From Ectopseudomonas chengduensis (GTDB lineage: Bacteria; Pseudomonadota; Gammaproteobacteria; Pseudomonadales; Pseudomonadaceae): a stretch of DNA of 64,000 bases. Shown in pieces: positions 20,614 through 34,150 of the stretch (positions are counted from its first letter, which is position 1; each line of letters starts with the position of its first letter). The DNA is taken from NCBI RefSeq assembly GCF_900102635.1, contig NZ_FMZQ01000001.1, positions 930,001 to 994,000 of the forward strand, in the 5' to 3' direction. The translations under genes were made by a program, and so were the position numbers. A model generated the notes under the pieces. The model worked only from the letters and a program-made list of their open reading frames with translations, ran no database searches and was not told the DNA's origin.

Positions 20614-22029
20614 ATGCGCATAGGCGCGCTGGTTACAGCTGTGGGGGTGTTGTTGGCGGCCCTGGCTGCCGAGGCCCTGGCTGCCTCCGATATACGGAGC
20701 GTGCGTCTGTGGCGTGCCCCGGACAATACCCGTCTGGTCTTCGATCTGTCTGGCCCGGTACAGCACAGCGTGTTCACCCTTGCCGCACCTGATCGCATCG
20801 TTATCGACGTCAGTGGCGCCAAATTGGCTACCAGTCTCGAGCAACTTTCGCTGGCCAATACCCCGATCACCGGTGTGCGCTCGGCCCAGCGCAGCGCCGA
20901 TGACCTGCGAGTGGTCATCGATTTGTCGGCACCGGTGTCGCCAAAGAGCTTTACCCTCGCGCCTAATCAGCAATATGGCCATCGCCTGGTGGTCGATTTG
21001 TTCGATCAGGGCAGTGCGCCCCCCGCCACGCAGACGCCCAGCATTGCCGCCAGCGCACCTCCTGTGCCGGTCACGCCAACCCAGCCACCACCGAAGTTGA
21101 CGCCTGTGCCTAATGGCAAGCGCGATATCGTCGTCGCCATTGATGCCGGCCATGGTGGCGAGGACCCGGGTGCGCTGTCGCCGGTCAAGGGGCAGTACGA
21201 AAAGAACGTGACCCTGGCCATCTCCAGAGAGTTGCAGCGGCAGATCAATGCCGAAAAGGGCTTCCGTGCCGAACTGGTGCGCACCGGTGACTATTTCATT
21301 CCGCTGCGTAAACGCACCGAGATCGCGCGCAAGAAAGGCGCAGACCTGTTCGTGTCCATTCATGCCGACGCGGCGCCGCGGGCTTCGGCGTTCGGCGCTT
21401 CGGTCTATGCCCTGTCCGAGCGGGGTGCCACGTCCGAGACGGCGCGCTGGCTGGCCGACGCCGAGAACCAGTCCGACCTGATCGGTGGCGCCGGCAATGT
21501 CAGTCTCGACGACAAGGACAAGATGCTCGCCGGCGTGTTGCTGGATCTGTCGATGACCGCTTCGCTGTCCTCCAGTCTCAATGTCGGGCAGAAGGTGCTG
21601 TCGAACATGGGCGGCATCACCCCGCTGCACAAACGGCGCGTCGAGCAGGCAGGCTTCATGGTGCTGAAATCGCCGGATATTCCTTCGATTCTGGTTGAGA
21701 CCGGTTTCATCTCCAACCCCAACGAAGCCAAGAAACTGCATACCGCCAGCCATCAGCAGGCGCTGGCGCGTTCGATCACCACCGGGGTCAAGCAGTTCTT
21801 CCATGAGAACCCGCCGCCTGGCACCTACGTTGCCTGGCTGCGTGATGAAGGCAAGATCGCTGCGGGTCCGCGTGAGCATGTGGTGGCACGCGGCGAGAGC
21901 CTGGCGCTGATCGCCCAGCGCTACCAGATCAGCCTGGCGTCCCTGCGTAGTGCCAACAAGCTCAATGGTGACGTGATCAAGGTCGGCCAGACATTGCAGA
22001 TACCCGCCACAGCGCTGGCAGCCCAGTAG
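20614..22029 (+). CDS. amiB: N-acetylmuramoyl-L-alanine amidase AmiB
   Basis: AmiB (471 residues) is exported to the periplasm, where it cleaves the peptide from peptidoglycan during cell separation. A signal peptide spans residues 1-24 ([20 protein letters not shown]). An AMIN domain (about 25-130) is followed by a Pro-rich linker, the zinc amidase_3 domain (about 170-390; [11 protein letters not shown] and the VETGFISN glutamate segment) and a C-terminal LysM (about 420-468; [14 protein letters not shown]). The ATG at 20614 is taken because it puts the Arg directly before the signal core; 20602 would add four residues. It lies 22 bases after tsaE, and its stop overlaps the mutL start. Confidence 0.93.
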   Translation: MRIGALVTAVGVLLAALAAEALAASDIRSVRLWRAPDNTRLVFDLSGPVQHSVFTLAAPDRIVIDVSGAKLATSLEQLSLANTPITGVRSAQRSADDLRVVIDLSAPVSPKSFTLAPNQQYGHRLVVDLFDQGSAPPATQTPSIAASAPPVPVTPTQPPPKLTPVPNGKRDIVVAIDAGHGGEDPGALSPVKGQYEKNVTLAISRELQRQINAEKGFRAELVRTGDYFIPLRKRTEIARKKGADLFVSIHADAAPRASAFGASVYALSERGATSETARWLADAENQSDLIGGAGNVSLDDKDKMLAGVLLDLSMTASLSSSLNVGQKVLSNMGGITPLHKRRVEQAGFMVLKSPDIPSILVETGFISNPNEAKKLHTASHQQALARSITTGVKQFFHENPPPGTYVAWLRDEGKIAAGPREHVVARGESLALIAQRYQISLASLRSANKLNGDVIKVGQTLQIPATALAAQ

Positions 22030-23909
22030 TGAGTGTCATGTCCCGTATTCATTTGCTTAGCCCGCGCCTGGCCAACCAGATCGCTGCGGGCGAGGTGGTC
22101 GAGCGTCCGGCTTCGGTCGCCAAGGAACTGCTGGAAAACAGCCTGGACTCCGGTGCGCGGCGTATCGATGTCGAAGTCGAGCAGGGCGGTGTCAAACTGC
22201 TCAAGGTGCGCGACGATGGTGGCGGTATCGCCCCGGACGACCTGCCGCTGGCGTTGGCGCGCCATGCCACCAGCAAGATTCGTGAGCTGGAAGATCTCGA
22301 GGCCGTGCTCAGCATGGGCTTTCGTGGCGAGGCGCTGGCGTCGATCAGCTCGGTATCGCGCCTGACCCTGACCTCGCGTATCGCCGACGCCGACCAAGCC
22401 TGGCAGGTGGAAACCGAAGGCCGCGACATGGAGCCACGCGTGCAGCCTGCTGCGCACCCGGTGGGTACCTCGGTGGAAGTGCGTGACCTGTTTTTCAATA
22501 CCCCGGCGCGGCGCAAGTTCCTGCGTGCCGAGAAGACCGAGTTCGATCACCTGCAGGAGGTGATCAAGCGCCTGGCGCTGGCGCGGTTCGATGTGGCTTT
22601 CCATCTGCGTCACAACGGCAAGACCGTGTTCGCCCTGCACGAGGCTGGCGACGAAATCAGCCGTGCGCGCCGCGTCGCTTCTGTCTGCGGACCGGCTTTT
22701 CTGGAGCAGGCGCTGCCCATCGAGATCGAGCGTGGTGGCCTGCGTTTGTGGGGTTGGGTCGGCTTGCCGACCTTCTCCCGCAGCCAGGCGGATCTGCAGT
22801 ATTTCTACGTCAACGGCCGCATGGTGCGCGACAAGCTGGTGGCCCATGCGGTGCGCCAGGCCTATCGCGACGTGCTGTTCAATGGCCGGCACCCGACCTT
22901 CGTGCTGTTTCTGGAAATCGATCCGTCGACGGTGGACGTCAACGTTCACCCAACCAAGCATGAAGTGCGTTTTCGTGACAGCCGCATGGTCCATGACTTC
23001 CTCTACGGCACCCTGCATCGCGCCCTGGCCGATGTGCGCCCGGAAGATCAGGTGGCGGCTCCGGCAGCCATCTCACCCATGGCGCGCCCGAGCGGCCTGG
23101 CTGCCGGAGAATTTGGCCCGCAGGGCGAAATGGGTCTGGCTGCCAGCATTCTTGAAACCCCGGCTCCCAGCCTGCAGCCGGCCTGGCGCGGCAGTGGTGC
23201 CGGGTACCAGCAGCCTGCAGTTAATCCCGGCGTATCCGCTGGCGAAGCCCAGGCAGCGTATCGCGAGTACTTCTCGCCGCTGCCGAGCGCTCAGGCTCAG
23301 TCGATGCCGCAGGAGCAGGGCGATATTCCGCCACTCGGTTACGCAGTGGCGCAGCTCAAAGGCGTTTACATTCTCGCCGAAAACGCTCAGGGCCTGGTGG
23401 TGGTGGACATGCACGCCGCGCACGAGCGCATCACTTACGAGCGGCTCAAGCACGCCATGGCCAGTGAAGGCTTGCGTGGTCAGCCCTTGCTGGTGCCGGA
23501 GTCCATCGCCCTCAGCCAGCGCGAAGCCGATTGCGCCGAGGAGCATGGCGAGTGGTTCCAGCGCCTGGGCTTCGAGCTGCAGCGCCTGGGTGAGGAAACC
23601 GTGGCGATTCGCCAGATTCCGGCGTTGCTCAAACAGGCTGAGGCCACCCAGTTGGTGCGTGACGTGCTGGCCGATTTGCTCGAGTACGGCACCAGCGACC
23701 GCATCCAGGCACATCTCAACGAGCTGCTGGCGACCATGGCCTGCCATGGTGCGGTGCGCGCCAACCGGCGCCTGACCATTCCCGAGATGAACGCCCTGCT
23801 GCGTGATATGGAACAGACCGAGCGCAGCGGCCAGTGCAACCACGGGCGTCCGACCTGGACGCAGTTGAGCATGGATCAGCTAGACAAGTTGTTCATGCGT
23901 GGTCAGTAA
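22029..23909 (+). CDS. mutL: DNA mismatch repair protein MutL
   Basis: MutL (626 residues) couples mismatch recognition by MutS to strand incision. The N-terminal GHKL ATPase shows [15 protein letters not shown], the DDGGGI loop, GFRGEAL and [11 protein letters not shown]. The C-terminal endonuclease site is present near residue 460 as [12 protein letters not shown], with Met in place of the common Gln, and the zinc-site motifs ACHGAVRAN and QCNHGRPTW follow. So this is an incising MutL, as expected without MutH. The GTG at 22029 overlaps the amiB stop; the ATG at 22038 is an alternative three codons later. Confidence 0.95.
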   Translation: MSVMSRIHLLSPRLANQIAAGEVVERPASVAKELLENSLDSGARRIDVEVEQGGVKLLKVRDDGGGIAPDDLPLALARHATSKIRELEDLEAVLSMGFRGEALASISSVSRLTLTSRIADADQAWQVETEGRDMEPRVQPAAHPVGTSVEVRDLFFNTPARRKFLRAEKTEFDHLQEVIKRLALARFDVAFHLRHNGKTVFALHEAGDEISRARRVASVCGPAFLEQALPIEIERGGLRLWGWVGLPTFSRSQADLQYFYVNGRMVRDKLVAHAVRQAYRDVLFNGRHPTFVLFLEIDPSTVDVNVHPTKHEVRFRDSRMVHDFLYGTLHRALADVRPEDQVAAPAAISPMARPSGLAAGEFGPQGEMGLAASILETPAPSLQPAWRGSGAGYQQPAVNPGVSAGEAQAAYREYFSPLPSAQAQSMPQEQGDIPPLGYAVAQLKGVYILAENAQGLVVVDMHAAHERITYERLKHAMASEGLRGQPLLVPESIALSQREADCAEEHGEWFQRLGFELQRLGEETVAIRQIPALLKQAEATQLVRDVLADLLEYGTSDRIQAHLNELLATMACHGAVRANRRLTIPEMNALLRDMEQTERSGQCNHGRPTWTQLSMDQLDKLFMRGQ

Positions 23910-23962
23910 TTGAATGAAGCCCTGAGTCAGGGGCGCCCGTCTTCGTGTTTCGAGCCATATTG

Positions 23963-24934
23963 ATGTCTTCGCTTCCTCCTGCAATCTTCCTGATGGGCCC
24001 GACTGCCGCCGGCAAGACCGATCTGGCCCTGGAGCTGGCGCGCGTATTGCCGTGTGACCTGATCAGCGTCGATTCGGCGCTGGTCTATCGCGGCATGGAC
24101 ATCGGCACGGCCAAGCCCGAGCGAGTCGTTCTGGACGAATTTCCCCATGCGTTGATCGATATTCGCGATCCGGTCGAGAGTTATTCGGCGGCGGAATTTC
24201 GCGCCGATGCCCTGGCTGCCATGGCCGAGAGCGCCGCACGTGGGCGTATTCCGCTGCTGGTGGGCGGCACCATGCTCTATTACAAGGCGCTGTTGGAGGG
24301 CTTGGCCGATATGCCCAGCGCCGACCCGGCCATCCGCGCCGAGCTGGAAGCAAGGGCTGCAGCCGAAGGTTGGGAGGCGCTGCATCGGGAGCTGGCTGAG
24401 GTCGATCCAGAGTCCGCCGCGCGCATCCATCCCAACGATCCGCAGCGTCTGACCCGGGCGCTTGAGGTCTATCGCGTGAGCGGCCTGAGCATGACCGAGC
24501 ATCGCCTGCGCCAGGCTGCAGGAAATCCCGATGCGGGCACATCAGGCACTGGGCAATTACCCTATACTGTTGCTCAGCTTGCTATCGCACCAGCGCAGCG
24601 TCAGGTTTTGCATGACCGCATCGCTCAACGATTTCGGGTGATGTTGGAACAGGGTTTCGTGGAAGAGGTCGAAGCCCTGCGTAGACGAAGTGACTTGCAC
24701 GCGGGATTGCCGTCTATACGGGCGGTGGGTTATCGCCAGGTATGGGAATACCTCGATGGCGAGCTGTCCCGGGACGATATGGTCGAGCGGGGCATCATCG
24801 CCACTCGGCAATTGGCCAAGCGTCAGTTCACCTGGCTACGCGGTTGGGAGAACTTGCATTGGCTCGATAGCCTGGCCTGCGACAATCTGTCTCGCGCCTT
24901 GAAATACCTGGAAAGCGTCTCCATATTGAAATGA
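23963..24934 (+). CDS. miaA: tRNA dimethylallyltransferase MiaA
   Basis: MiaA (323 residues) transfers a dimethylallyl group to A37 of tRNAs reading UNN codons. The P-loop GPTAAGKT is at residues 12-19, followed by the substrate motif [19 protein letters not shown]. The ATG at 23963 ([12 protein letters not shown]) gives the standard N-terminus; an in-frame start at 23945 would add six residues. It is the last gene of the nnr run and lies 100 bases before hfq. Confidence 0.95.
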   Translation: MSSLPPAIFLMGPTAAGKTDLALELARVLPCDLISVDSALVYRGMDIGTAKPERVVLDEFPHALIDIRDPVESYSAAEFRADALAAMAESAARGRIPLLVGGTMLYYKALLEGLADMPSADPAIRAELEARAAAEGWEALHRELAEVDPESAARIHPNDPQRLTRALEVYRVSGLSMTEHRLRQAAGNPDAGTSGTGQLPYTVAQLAIAPAQRQVLHDRIAQRFRVMLEQGFVEEVEALRRRSDLHAGLPSIRAVGYRQVWEYLDGELSRDDMVERGIIATRQLAKRQFTWLRGWENLHWLDSLACDNLSRALKYLESVSILK

Positions 24935-25013
24935 GACCTTGCCGCTGGTCGTCTATCCTTGGGGGTGGGGCGGCCTGAAGCCATTGTTTACCTACTAAAA
25001 TTATTGAAATTGA

Positions 25014-25295
<282 letters not shown>

Positions 25296-25307
25296 TAGGG
25301 GGCTGCA

Positions 25308-26609
25308 TTGTTCTTCGAGCGTCATGAGGGCGGTGAGCGGGCCATCCTGGTTCATCTGGAAGGCCAAGACTCCGAGGCGAGCGAAGACCCCCAGGAGTTC
25401 CAGGAATTGGCCATGTCGGCAGGCGCCGACATGGTCGCTTTCTTTAGCGTGCCCAGCAGTCGTCTGACTGCCAAGTTCCTTATCGGCAGCGGCAAGGTCG
25501 AGGAGCTGCGCGACCAGGTCAAGGCCGTCGAGGCCGATCTGGTCATCTTCAATCACACCCTGACACCGAGCCAGGAGCGCAACCTCGAGCGCGCCTTCGA
25601 GTGTCGTGTGCTCGATCGTACCGGGTTGATCCTCGATATCTTCGCCCAGCGTGCGCGCACTCATGAAGGCAAGCTGCAGGTCGAGTTGGCTCAGCTCGAT
25701 CACATGAGTACGCGCCTGGTGCGTGGCTGGACCCACCTCGAGCGGCAGAAGGGGGGCATCGGCCTGCGTGGGCCGGGTGAAACCCAGCTGGAAACCGACC
25801 GCCGCTTGTTGCGCGTGCGTATTCGCCAGATCAAGCAGAAGCTCGAGAAGGTGCGCAGTCAGCGCGAGCAGGCGCGCCGTGGGCGTAGGCGCGCGGATAT
25901 CCCTTCGGTTTCCCTGGTGGGTTACACCAACGCCGGCAAGTCCACGCTGTTCAATGCGCTCACCACCTCCGAGGTCTATGCGGCTGACCAGCTGTTCGCC
26001 ACGCTCGACCCGACCTTGCGGCGTCTGCAGCTCGACGACCTGGGTCCGATCGTGCTGGCCGACACCGTGGGTTTCATTCGCCACCTGCCGCACAAGCTGG
26101 TCGAGGCCTTCCGCGCCACGTTGGAAGAGTCGAGCAACTCCGATCTGCTGTTGCACGTGATCGATGCCCATGAGCCCGAGCGTATGGCGCAGATCGAGCA
26201 GGTACAGAACGTGCTCAAGGAGATCGGCGCACACGAGTTGCCGATGCTCGAGGTATACAACAAGCTGGATTTGTTGGATGGTGTCGAGCCGCAGATCCAG
26301 CGCGATGCTGATGGCAAGCCGCTGCGTGTCTGGCTGTCGGCCCGTGAGGGGCGTGGTCTTGAGCTGTTGCGTCAAGCAGTGGCGGAGTTGTTGGGCGAAG
26401 ATTTGTTCGTCGCCACGCTGCAGCTGCCGCAACGCTTGGGGCGACTGCGTGCGCAGTTCTTCGCGTTGGGGGCGGTGCAGAGCGAAGAACATGACGAGTT
26501 GGGGCGCAGCTTACTGGCGGTACGTTTGCCGCGAGTCGAGCTCAATCGCCTGGTGAGTCGCGAAGGTTTGGAGCCTCAAACCTTCATCGAGCAACATACT
26601 TTGCAATAA
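25308..26609 (+). CDS. hflX: Ribosome-associated GTPase HflX
   Basis: HflX (433 residues) rescues stalled ribosomes by splitting 70S particles. The N-terminal HflX-specific domain includes the Gly-rich GGIGLRGPGETQLETDRR loop after about residue 145. GTPase motifs are GYTNAGKS (about 205-212), DTVGFI and NKLDLLD. The start is a TTG at 25308, placed by AGGGGG about 6 bases upstream and by the family N-terminus FFERHEGGERAILVHL. It follows hfq within 12 bases. Confidence 0.95.
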   Translation: MFFERHEGGERAILVHLEGQDSEASEDPQEFQELAMSAGADMVAFFSVPSSRLTAKFLIGSGKVEELRDQVKAVEADLVIFNHTLTPSQERNLERAFECRVLDRTGLILDIFAQRARTHEGKLQVELAQLDHMSTRLVRGWTHLERQKGGIGLRGPGETQLETDRRLLRVRIRQIKQKLEKVRSQREQARRGRRRADIPSVSLVGYTNAGKSTLFNALTTSEVYAADQLFATLDPTLRRLQLDDLGPIVLADTVGFIRHLPHKLVEAFRATLEESSNSDLLLHVIDAHEPERMAQIEQVQNVLKEIGAHELPMLEVYNKLDLLDGVEPQIQRDADGKPLRVWLSAREGRGLELLRQAVAELLGEDLFVATLQLPQRLGRLRAQFFALGAVQSEEHDELGRSLLAVRLPRVELNRLVSREGLEPQTFIEQHTLQ

Positions 26610-26706
26610 AGCCTGGGACGGTGGCTTTGCTGTCACCATAGGGCTTTGGGTAGCATTGGCCGGCGCGCCGTGGGCGCGCCTTCGCTTTATTAGTACGGAG
26701 AACGCT

Positions 26707-27873
26707 ATGGCTTGGAATGAGCCGGGTGGCAACTCGAACAATCAAGACCCTTGGGGCGGCCGCAAAGGCGGTGGCCGGCAGGGGCCGCCGGATCTCGACG
26801 AAGCGTTCCGCAAGCTGCAAGAAAGCCTCAACGGGCTGTTTGGCGGTGGCAAGAAACGTGGTGACGACGACTCTGGTCGCAGTGGCGGCGGTGGCTTCGG
26901 CCTGCTGTTCGTCGGCCTCGGCCTGTTGGCGGTGGTATGGCTGTACAGCGCGATCTACGTGGTGGACGAACAGGAGCAGGCCGTGGTGCTGCGCTTCGGT
27001 AAGTACCACGAGACCGTTGGTCCGGGCCTGAATATCTATTTCCCGCCAATTGATCGCAAGTTCCAGGAAAACGTCACTCGTGAGCGCGCCTACAGCAAGC
27101 AGGGCGCCATGCTGACCGAAGACGAGAACATCATCGAAGTGCCGCTGACCGTGCAGTATCGGGTGAGCAACCTGCAGGACTTCGTGCTCAACGTCGAGCA
27201 GCCGGAAGTCAGCCTGCAGCACGCTACCGACAGTGCCGTGCGCCATGTGGTGGGTTCCACCGAGATGGATCAGGTGCTGACCGAAGGTCGTGAACTGATG
27301 GCCAGCGAGGTGCGTGAGCGCCTGCAGCGTTTCCTCGACAACTACCGCACCGGTATCACCATCACTCAGGTGAACATCCAGAGCGCTGCGGCGCCGCGTG
27401 AGGTTCAGGAAGCCTTCGACGACGTGATCCGTGCCCGTGAAGACGAGCAGCGCGAGAAGAACCAGGCCGAGTCCTACGCCAACGGCGTGATTCCGGAAGC
27501 GCGTGGTCAGGCCCAGCGTCTGCTGGAAGAGGCCAACGGTTACCGTGATGAAGTCATCGCTCGCGCCCAGGGTGAGGCTGATCGTTTCACCAAGCTGGTC
27601 GCCGAGTACCGCAAGGCGCCCGAGATCACTCGCGAGCGTCTGTACATCGACACCATGCAGGAAGTGATGAGCAACACCAGCAAGGTTCTGGTCACCGGTG
27701 ACAAGGGGCAGAACAACCTGCTCTATCTGCCGCTGGACAAGATGATCGACAGCCGTGGTGGTGCTTCTTCCTCCAGCTCTGCCAACAGCAGCAATTCGAC
27801 AGCGCGTGATCCGGCCGTGCCGCTGAGCAGCGATATGTCGCAGCGTAACCTGCGTACCCGGGAGGGCCGTTGA
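26707..27873 (+). CDS. hflK: FtsH protease modulator HflK
   Basis: HflK (388 residues) pairs with HflC to form a large SPFH cage around the membrane protease FtsH. The N-terminus is Gly-rich and polar, one membrane segment lies at about 63-86, then the SPFH/band-7 domain (about 85-290) and a Ser/Asn-rich tail. The ATG at 26707 has GGAG 8 bases upstream. Its TGA overlaps the hflC ATG by one base. Confidence 0.95.
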   Translation: MAWNEPGGNSNNQDPWGGRKGGGRQGPPDLDEAFRKLQESLNGLFGGGKKRGDDDSGRSGGGGFGLLFVGLGLLAVVWLYSAIYVVDEQEQAVVLRFGKYHETVGPGLNIYFPPIDRKFQENVTRERAYSKQGAMLTEDENIIEVPLTVQYRVSNLQDFVLNVEQPEVSLQHATDSAVRHVVGSTEMDQVLTEGRELMASEVRERLQRFLDNYRTGITITQVNIQSAAAPREVQEAFDDVIRAREDEQREKNQAESYANGVIPEARGQAQRLLEEANGYRDEVIARAQGEADRFTKLVAEYRKAPEITRERLYIDTMQEVMSNTSKVLVTGDKGQNNLLYLPLDKMIDSRGGASSSSSANSSNSTARDPAVPLSSDMSQRNLRTREGR

Positions 27874-28742
27874 TGAACAACAAGTCCCTGATCGGCCTGA
27901 TCGTGGCCGTGGTTGTGGCCCTGGTGGCGTGGAACAGCTTCTATATCGTGGCGCAGACCGAGCGTGCGGTGCTGTTGCAGTTCGGGCGAGTGGTTCAGCC
28001 TGATGTGCAGCCCGGCCTGCATGTGAAGATCCCCTACGTCAACCAGGTGCGTATCTTCGATGGTCGTCTGTTGACGCTGGATTCGACGTCCTCGCGCTTC
28101 CTGACCCTGGAGAAGAAGGCGCTGATGGTCGATGCCTATGCCAAGTGGCGAGTGAAGGATGCCGAGCGCTTCTATCAGTCCACCTCGGGCATGAAGCAGG
28201 TCGCTGATGAGCGTCTGGCGCGTCGTCTGGAAGCATCGCTGCGTGACCAGTTCGGTAAGCGCACCCTGCACGAATCGGTATCCGGTGAGCGTGATGCGCT
28301 GATGGCCGACGTGACTGCGACCCTCAACCGCGCCGCCGAGCGTGAGTTGGGTATCGAAGTGGTCGACGTGCGGGTCAAGGCCATCGACCTGCCGCGCGAA
28401 GTGAACCGCAGCGTGTTCGAGCGGATGAGCACCGAGCGTGAGCGTGAAGCGCGCGAGCACCGCGCCAAGGGTCGTGAGCTGGCCGAAGGTATTCGCGCCG
28501 ACGCCGATCGTCAGCGCCGCGTACTGCTGGCTGAAGCCTATCGTGAAGCTGAAGAGCTGCGCGGTGACGGTGATGCCCAGGCTGCGTCCATCTACGCCAA
28601 CGCCTTCGGTCAGGATCAGGAGTTCTACTCCTTCTACCGTAGTCTGCAGGCTTACCGCGAAAGCTTCGCTGACAAGCGTGATGTGCTGGTGCTGGACCCG
28701 GGCAGCGATTTCTTCCGCTACCTGGAAAAATCCAGGCCTTGA
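27873..28742 (+). CDS. hflC: FtsH protease modulator HflC
   Basis: HflC (289 residues) is the partner of HflK. A membrane anchor lies at about residues 5-26 (LIGLIVAVVVALVAWNSFYI), followed by the SPFH domain and a coiled, charged segment rich in Glu/Arg (STEREREAREHRAKGREL). The ATG at 27873 overlaps the hflK stop and has GGAGGG upstream; a TTG at 27870 is less likely. A strong terminator follows at 28810. Confidence 0.95.
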   Translation: MNNKSLIGLIVAVVVALVAWNSFYIVAQTERAVLLQFGRVVQPDVQPGLHVKIPYVNQVRIFDGRLLTLDSTSSRFLTLEKKALMVDAYAKWRVKDAERFYQSTSGMKQVADERLARRLEASLRDQFGKRTLHESVSGERDALMADVTATLNRAAERELGIEVVDVRVKAIDLPREVNRSVFERMSTEREREAREHRAKGRELAEGIRADADRQRRVLLAEAYREAEELRGDGDAQAASIYANAFGQDQEFYSFYRSLQAYRESFADKRDVLVLDPGSDFFRYLEKSRP

Positions 28743-28809
28743 TCGGCAACCCTGGCGGCGCGATGCGTCGCCAGGGTGACCGCAAGGTAAAACGTGGTAT
28801 CATGCGGCA

Positions 28810-28832
28810 GCCGGGAAAATCCCGGCTTTTTT
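28810..28832 (+). terminator. Intrinsic terminator after hflC
   Basis: A 7-bp stem GCCGGGA / TCCCGGC with loop AAA is followed by six T. It lies only 15 bases before the next start codon, so it may attenuate reading into the DUF2065 gene and hisZ. Confidence 0.85.
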
Positions 28833-28847
28833 GCGTCTGTGGGAATC

Positions 28848-29033
28848 ATGTGGCAGGAACTCGGCATCGCACTGTGTCTGGTATTGGTGCTGGAAGGCAT
28901 CCTGCCCTTCCTCTATCCGCGCCATTGGCGCGGAGCGGTCATGCAGGCAGCTCGTCTGCCCGACCGCCGACTGCGCCTTATGGGGCTGGCCAGCATGCTG
29001 CTGGGTACGGCCCTTCTATATCTGCTTCACTGA
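28848..29033 (+). CDS. DUF2065 small membrane protein
   Basis: The 61-residue protein has two hydrophobic segments ([21 protein letters not shown] and [17 protein letters not shown]) and matches the DUF2065 pattern found between hflC and hisZ in Pseudomonas (PA4940). The ATG at 28848 ([12 protein letters not shown]) is the family start; a longer reading from 28794 would cross the hflC terminator. Function is unknown; the position next to hflKC hints at a membrane quality-control role. Confidence 0.8.
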   Translation: MWQELGIALCLVLVLEGILPFLYPRHWRGAVMQAARLPDRRLRLMGLASMLLGTALLYLLH

Positions 29034-29070
29034 AGGCTTGTGCCGCCCGGATCGAGAGGGGAATGGCGAA

Positions 29071-31610
<2,540 letters not shown>

Positions 31611-31636
31611 TCGAGATGCTCTCGAGTCGCACAGGA

Positions 31637-31658
31637 GCCGCCTTCGGGCGGCTTTTTT
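31637..31658 (+). terminator. Intrinsic terminator after purA
   Basis: Stem GCCGCC / GGCGGC with the stable tetraloop TTCG, followed by six T. Confidence 0.9.
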
Positions 31659-31714
31659 GTGCCCGTCCTTAGGGGTGCTCCTGCAGGGGAGCTGGGCATG
31701 CGCTTTGCTTATAT

Positions 31715-31741
31715 TCAATAAATCCCGGAAGTCGCCGTTAT
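31715..31741 (+). promoter_or_regulatory. FliA (sigma-28)-like promoter of the chemoreceptor gene
   Basis: TCAATA (31715-31720), a 13-base spacer and GCCGTTAT (31734-31741) resemble the Pseudomonas FliA pattern TCAAGT-N12/13-GCCGATA. The -10 part matches 6 of 7 core bases and the -35 part 4 of 6. The site lies 31 bases before the GTG start. Confidence 0.5.
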
Positions 31742-31771
31742 AGCTATTACGGTTGTTGAGGAGTGTCCCCA

Positions 31772-33706
31772 GTGTTCGCCATCGTTTCCATGTTGCGTAG
31801 CCGTTTGTTGCGCCCGGTGTTCGTCGCGCTTGGCCTGGCCATGTTGGTGCAGGTCGGTTTGGCTGTTTGGCTGATGCGCGCCTCGGTCGATGGCATGGTC
31901 GAGGATCTGGCGCAGCGCCTGGGTGGTGAGAGTCGCCGTCTTGGCGAAGAACTGAACATGGCTGAGCGCGAGATGAGCCAGGGCCTTGCGGCGTTGGCGA
32001 GCAGTACCCGCACTCGCCTGGGCGAAGGGCTTTCTGGCCAGTTGAAGAGTGAGCAGGCGCAACTGCGTGTGGTGCTTGAGGGCAATCTCAAGCAGTCCGG
32101 CCAGGCGCTGGCGCAATTGCTGGCCGGGGTGGCGCCAAAGTCGATCTGGGATCTGGATATTCCTGCGCTCACTGCACTTACCCGAATCGCCCAGCAGGAT
32201 CCGGCGGTGCTGTTCGCCATCATCTATGACGCCGATGGTCAGCGCCTGACGCGCAACTTCAATCGCAGTAACGCGCAGGTGCGTGAACTCGTCGCTGCCG
32301 GGCAGGGTGACTCGCCGCTGGAGAAACTGGTGGATGCGGCTTCGCGCGATCCGCGTGTTTATGTGGTCGAGGCTGATATCAATCCAATGGGCTCGCGTAT
32401 CGGCAAGGTGCAGATGGGCCTGTCACTGGATGTGGTGGAAAAGGAGCTGGCCGCGCTCGACGGCCGCTTTGCGTCGTTGGTCAATGGTGCCGGTGAGTTG
32501 GTCGATAGCAGCCTGGCAGGTGCTTCCGAAGAGGCGACCGGTGCGCTACGTGAGCGCCTGCAGTCGGCCGAGCGCTACACCCAGGAAATGGCGCGCAACG
32601 GTGGTGAGTCGGTACGCGTGGCGGCGGATTCACTGCGTTGGAACATCGCCCTCGGCCTATTGATCGTCGGGGCGCTGGCAATGCTAGTGGTCGCCCTTGT
32701 GTTGGGCTGGCGAGTGCTGAGTCGCTTGCGCCTGCTTAGTGCGGCGCTTAATGATCTGGCGGCGGGCGAGGGCGATCTGACGCGGCGCGTGAGCATCGAC
32801 AGTCAGGACGAGGTCGGCGAGATGGCCGATGCAGTCAATCGCTTCATCGCCAAGCTGCAACCCATCGTGCGTGAGTCGGGTGAGGTGGCGTTGCGCACTG
32901 GTGAGCAGATTCGCAGCCTGACTCAGCGCGGCGTGGCGGCCGAGGCCGCGGCCGGCCGGCAGCGCGATGAGGTGGCGGGCAGTCTGCAGGCGTTGGAGCA
33001 GATGGCCGACGAGGCGCAGGCGGAAAGCCAGGCCATGCAGGACGCGTTGCAGCGCGTCGACACCATCCGCCAGGCGGCGCACGAGAACGCGGCTATCGCT
33101 CAGCGTCTGTCCACGCTGATCGAGGGCTTGGTGGCACGGGTGGCCGATGGTTCGGCGGTGATCGAGCGGCTGGCCAAGCAGAGCGAGCAGATCGAGGTGG
33201 TGCTGACGGTGATTCAGTCCATCGCCGAGCAGACCAACCTGCTGGCGCTCAATGCCGCCATCGAGGCCGCGCGCGCTGGCGAGAGTGGGCGTGGGTTTGC
33301 CGTGGTGGCTGACGAGGTGCGTGCGCTGGCGAGCAAGACTCAGCAGTCAACCGGCGATATCCAGACCCATATCGCTGCTCTGCAGCGGGGTGCGCAGGAG
33401 GCGGTTGCCGCCATCGCCCAGGCGGGCGCGCAAGGTAGTGAAGGTCTGCAGGTGCTGCGTGACAGTGCGCGTCTACAGCAGTCGGTGCAGCAGTCGGTGG
33501 ATGAAGTGCATGGCGCCATCAATGCAGCGACTCAGGCGGCGGCACATCAGGCGGACGGAGCTGGAGCGGTACGCGGGCGTGTCGAAACCATCCATGCCGA
33601 AGCGCAGCGTGCGGCCGAGGCGGTGGCGGCAATTGCCGGCAACGCGCGAGCGCTGGATGAGTTGGCAGCGCAGCTCAAGGCCAGTCTGGGGCAGTTCAAG
33701 GTGTAG
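31772..33706 (+). CDS. Methyl-accepting chemotaxis protein
   Basis: This 644-residue chemoreceptor has a first membrane segment near residues 11-33, a periplasmic sensor of about 260 residues, a second membrane segment near 292-316, a HAMP domain (about 317-370) and a cytoplasmic signalling domain whose hairpin tip is [19 protein letters not shown] near residue 486. The sensor is mostly helical; its ligand is unknown. The in-frame GTG at 31763 overlaps the Shine-Dalgarno GAGGAG (31758-31763), so the GTG at 31772, eight bases after it, is the start. No CheBR pentapeptide is seen at the C-terminus. A homologue follows purA in P. putida but not in P. aeruginosa (recalled). Confidence 0.9.
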   Translation: MFAIVSMLRSRLLRPVFVALGLAMLVQVGLAVWLMRASVDGMVEDLAQRLGGESRRLGEELNMAEREMSQGLAALASSTRTRLGEGLSGQLKSEQAQLRVVLEGNLKQSGQALAQLLAGVAPKSIWDLDIPALTALTRIAQQDPAVLFAIIYDADGQRLTRNFNRSNAQVRELVAAGQGDSPLEKLVDAASRDPRVYVVEADINPMGSRIGKVQMGLSLDVVEKELAALDGRFASLVNGAGELVDSSLAGASEEATGALRERLQSAERYTQEMARNGGESVRVAADSLRWNIALGLLIVGALAMLVVALVLGWRVLSRLRLLSAALNDLAAGEGDLTRRVSIDSQDEVGEMADAVNRFIAKLQPIVRESGEVALRTGEQIRSLTQRGVAAEAAAGRQRDEVAGSLQALEQMADEAQAESQAMQDALQRVDTIRQAAHENAAIAQRLSTLIEGLVARVADGSAVIERLAKQSEQIEVVLTVIQSIAEQTNLLALNAAIEAARAGESGRGFAVVADEVRALASKTQQSTGDIQTHIAALQRGAQEAVAAIAQAGAQGSEGLQVLRDSARLQQSVQQSVDEVHGAINAATQAAAHQADGAGAVRGRVETIHAEAQRAAEAVAAIAGNARALDELAAQLKASLGQFKV

Positions 33707-33793
33707 AGGGCTGTGCGCACCTCGCTGCTCTAAGGTCTTGGCGGGTGCGCGCAGCGGCGCACCCTGCGAGGTGGCGCGCTTTTTCGTGGGCAA

Positions 33794-33823
33794 TAAAAAA
33801 CCGAGCCATTGGCTCGGTTTTTT
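33794..33823. terminator. Bidirectional intrinsic terminator between chemoreceptor and tRNA-Leu
   Basis: Stem CCGAGCC / GGCTCGG with loop ATT, an A-run on the left and six T on the right. It can end both the plus-strand chemoreceptor transcript and the minus-strand tRNA transcript. Confidence 0.85.
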
Positions 33824-33829
33824 GAAATT

Positions 33830-33916
33830 TGGTGCCCAGGAGAAGACTCGAACTTCCACGACCGTTAAGTCACTGATACCTGAAACCAGCGCGTCTACCA
33901 ATTCCGCCACCTGGGC
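33830..33916 (-). tRNA. tRNA-Leu (CAG), copy 2
   Basis: The minus strand folds as an 87-base leucine tRNA with encoded CCA. The acceptor stem GCCCAGG pairs with CCTGGGC, the D loop is AATTGGTAGACGCG, the anticodon loop TTCAGGT gives CAG, a long class II variable arm follows (GTGACTTAACGGTCGT), and the T loop is GTTCGAGTC. It appears identical to the copy at 34001-34087 and lies 84 bases downstream of it. Confidence 0.97.
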
Positions 33917-34000
33917 ACTACAGCAATGTTCGTCGTTGCCGACACGGAGCGTTGCATCCGTTTATTTGCAAAGTGGGCTATCAAACCACTTCACGAAATT

Positions 34001-34087
34001 TGGTGCCCAGGAGAAGACTCGAACTTCCACGACCGTTAAGTCACTGATACCTGAAACCAGCGCGTCTACCAATTCCGCCACCTGGGC
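34001..34087 (-). tRNA. tRNA-Leu (CAG), copy 1
   Basis: This 87-base leucine tRNA has the same sequence, CAG anticodon, class II variable arm and encoded CCA as the neighbouring copy. It is the promoter-proximal copy, with a strong promoter at 34151-34179, and both copies are probably cut from one precursor. Confidence 0.97.
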
Positions 34088-34150
34088 ACAGAAACCGATG
34101 AATCATCATCTGCTTCGTGTTACAACGTCTGCTCGACGCTGTGGGCGCGA

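Noticed and set aside
33744..33763. Inverted repeat GGTGCGC / GCGCACC after the chemoreceptor gene
   Set aside because: No T-run follows; the real terminator is at 33794-33823.
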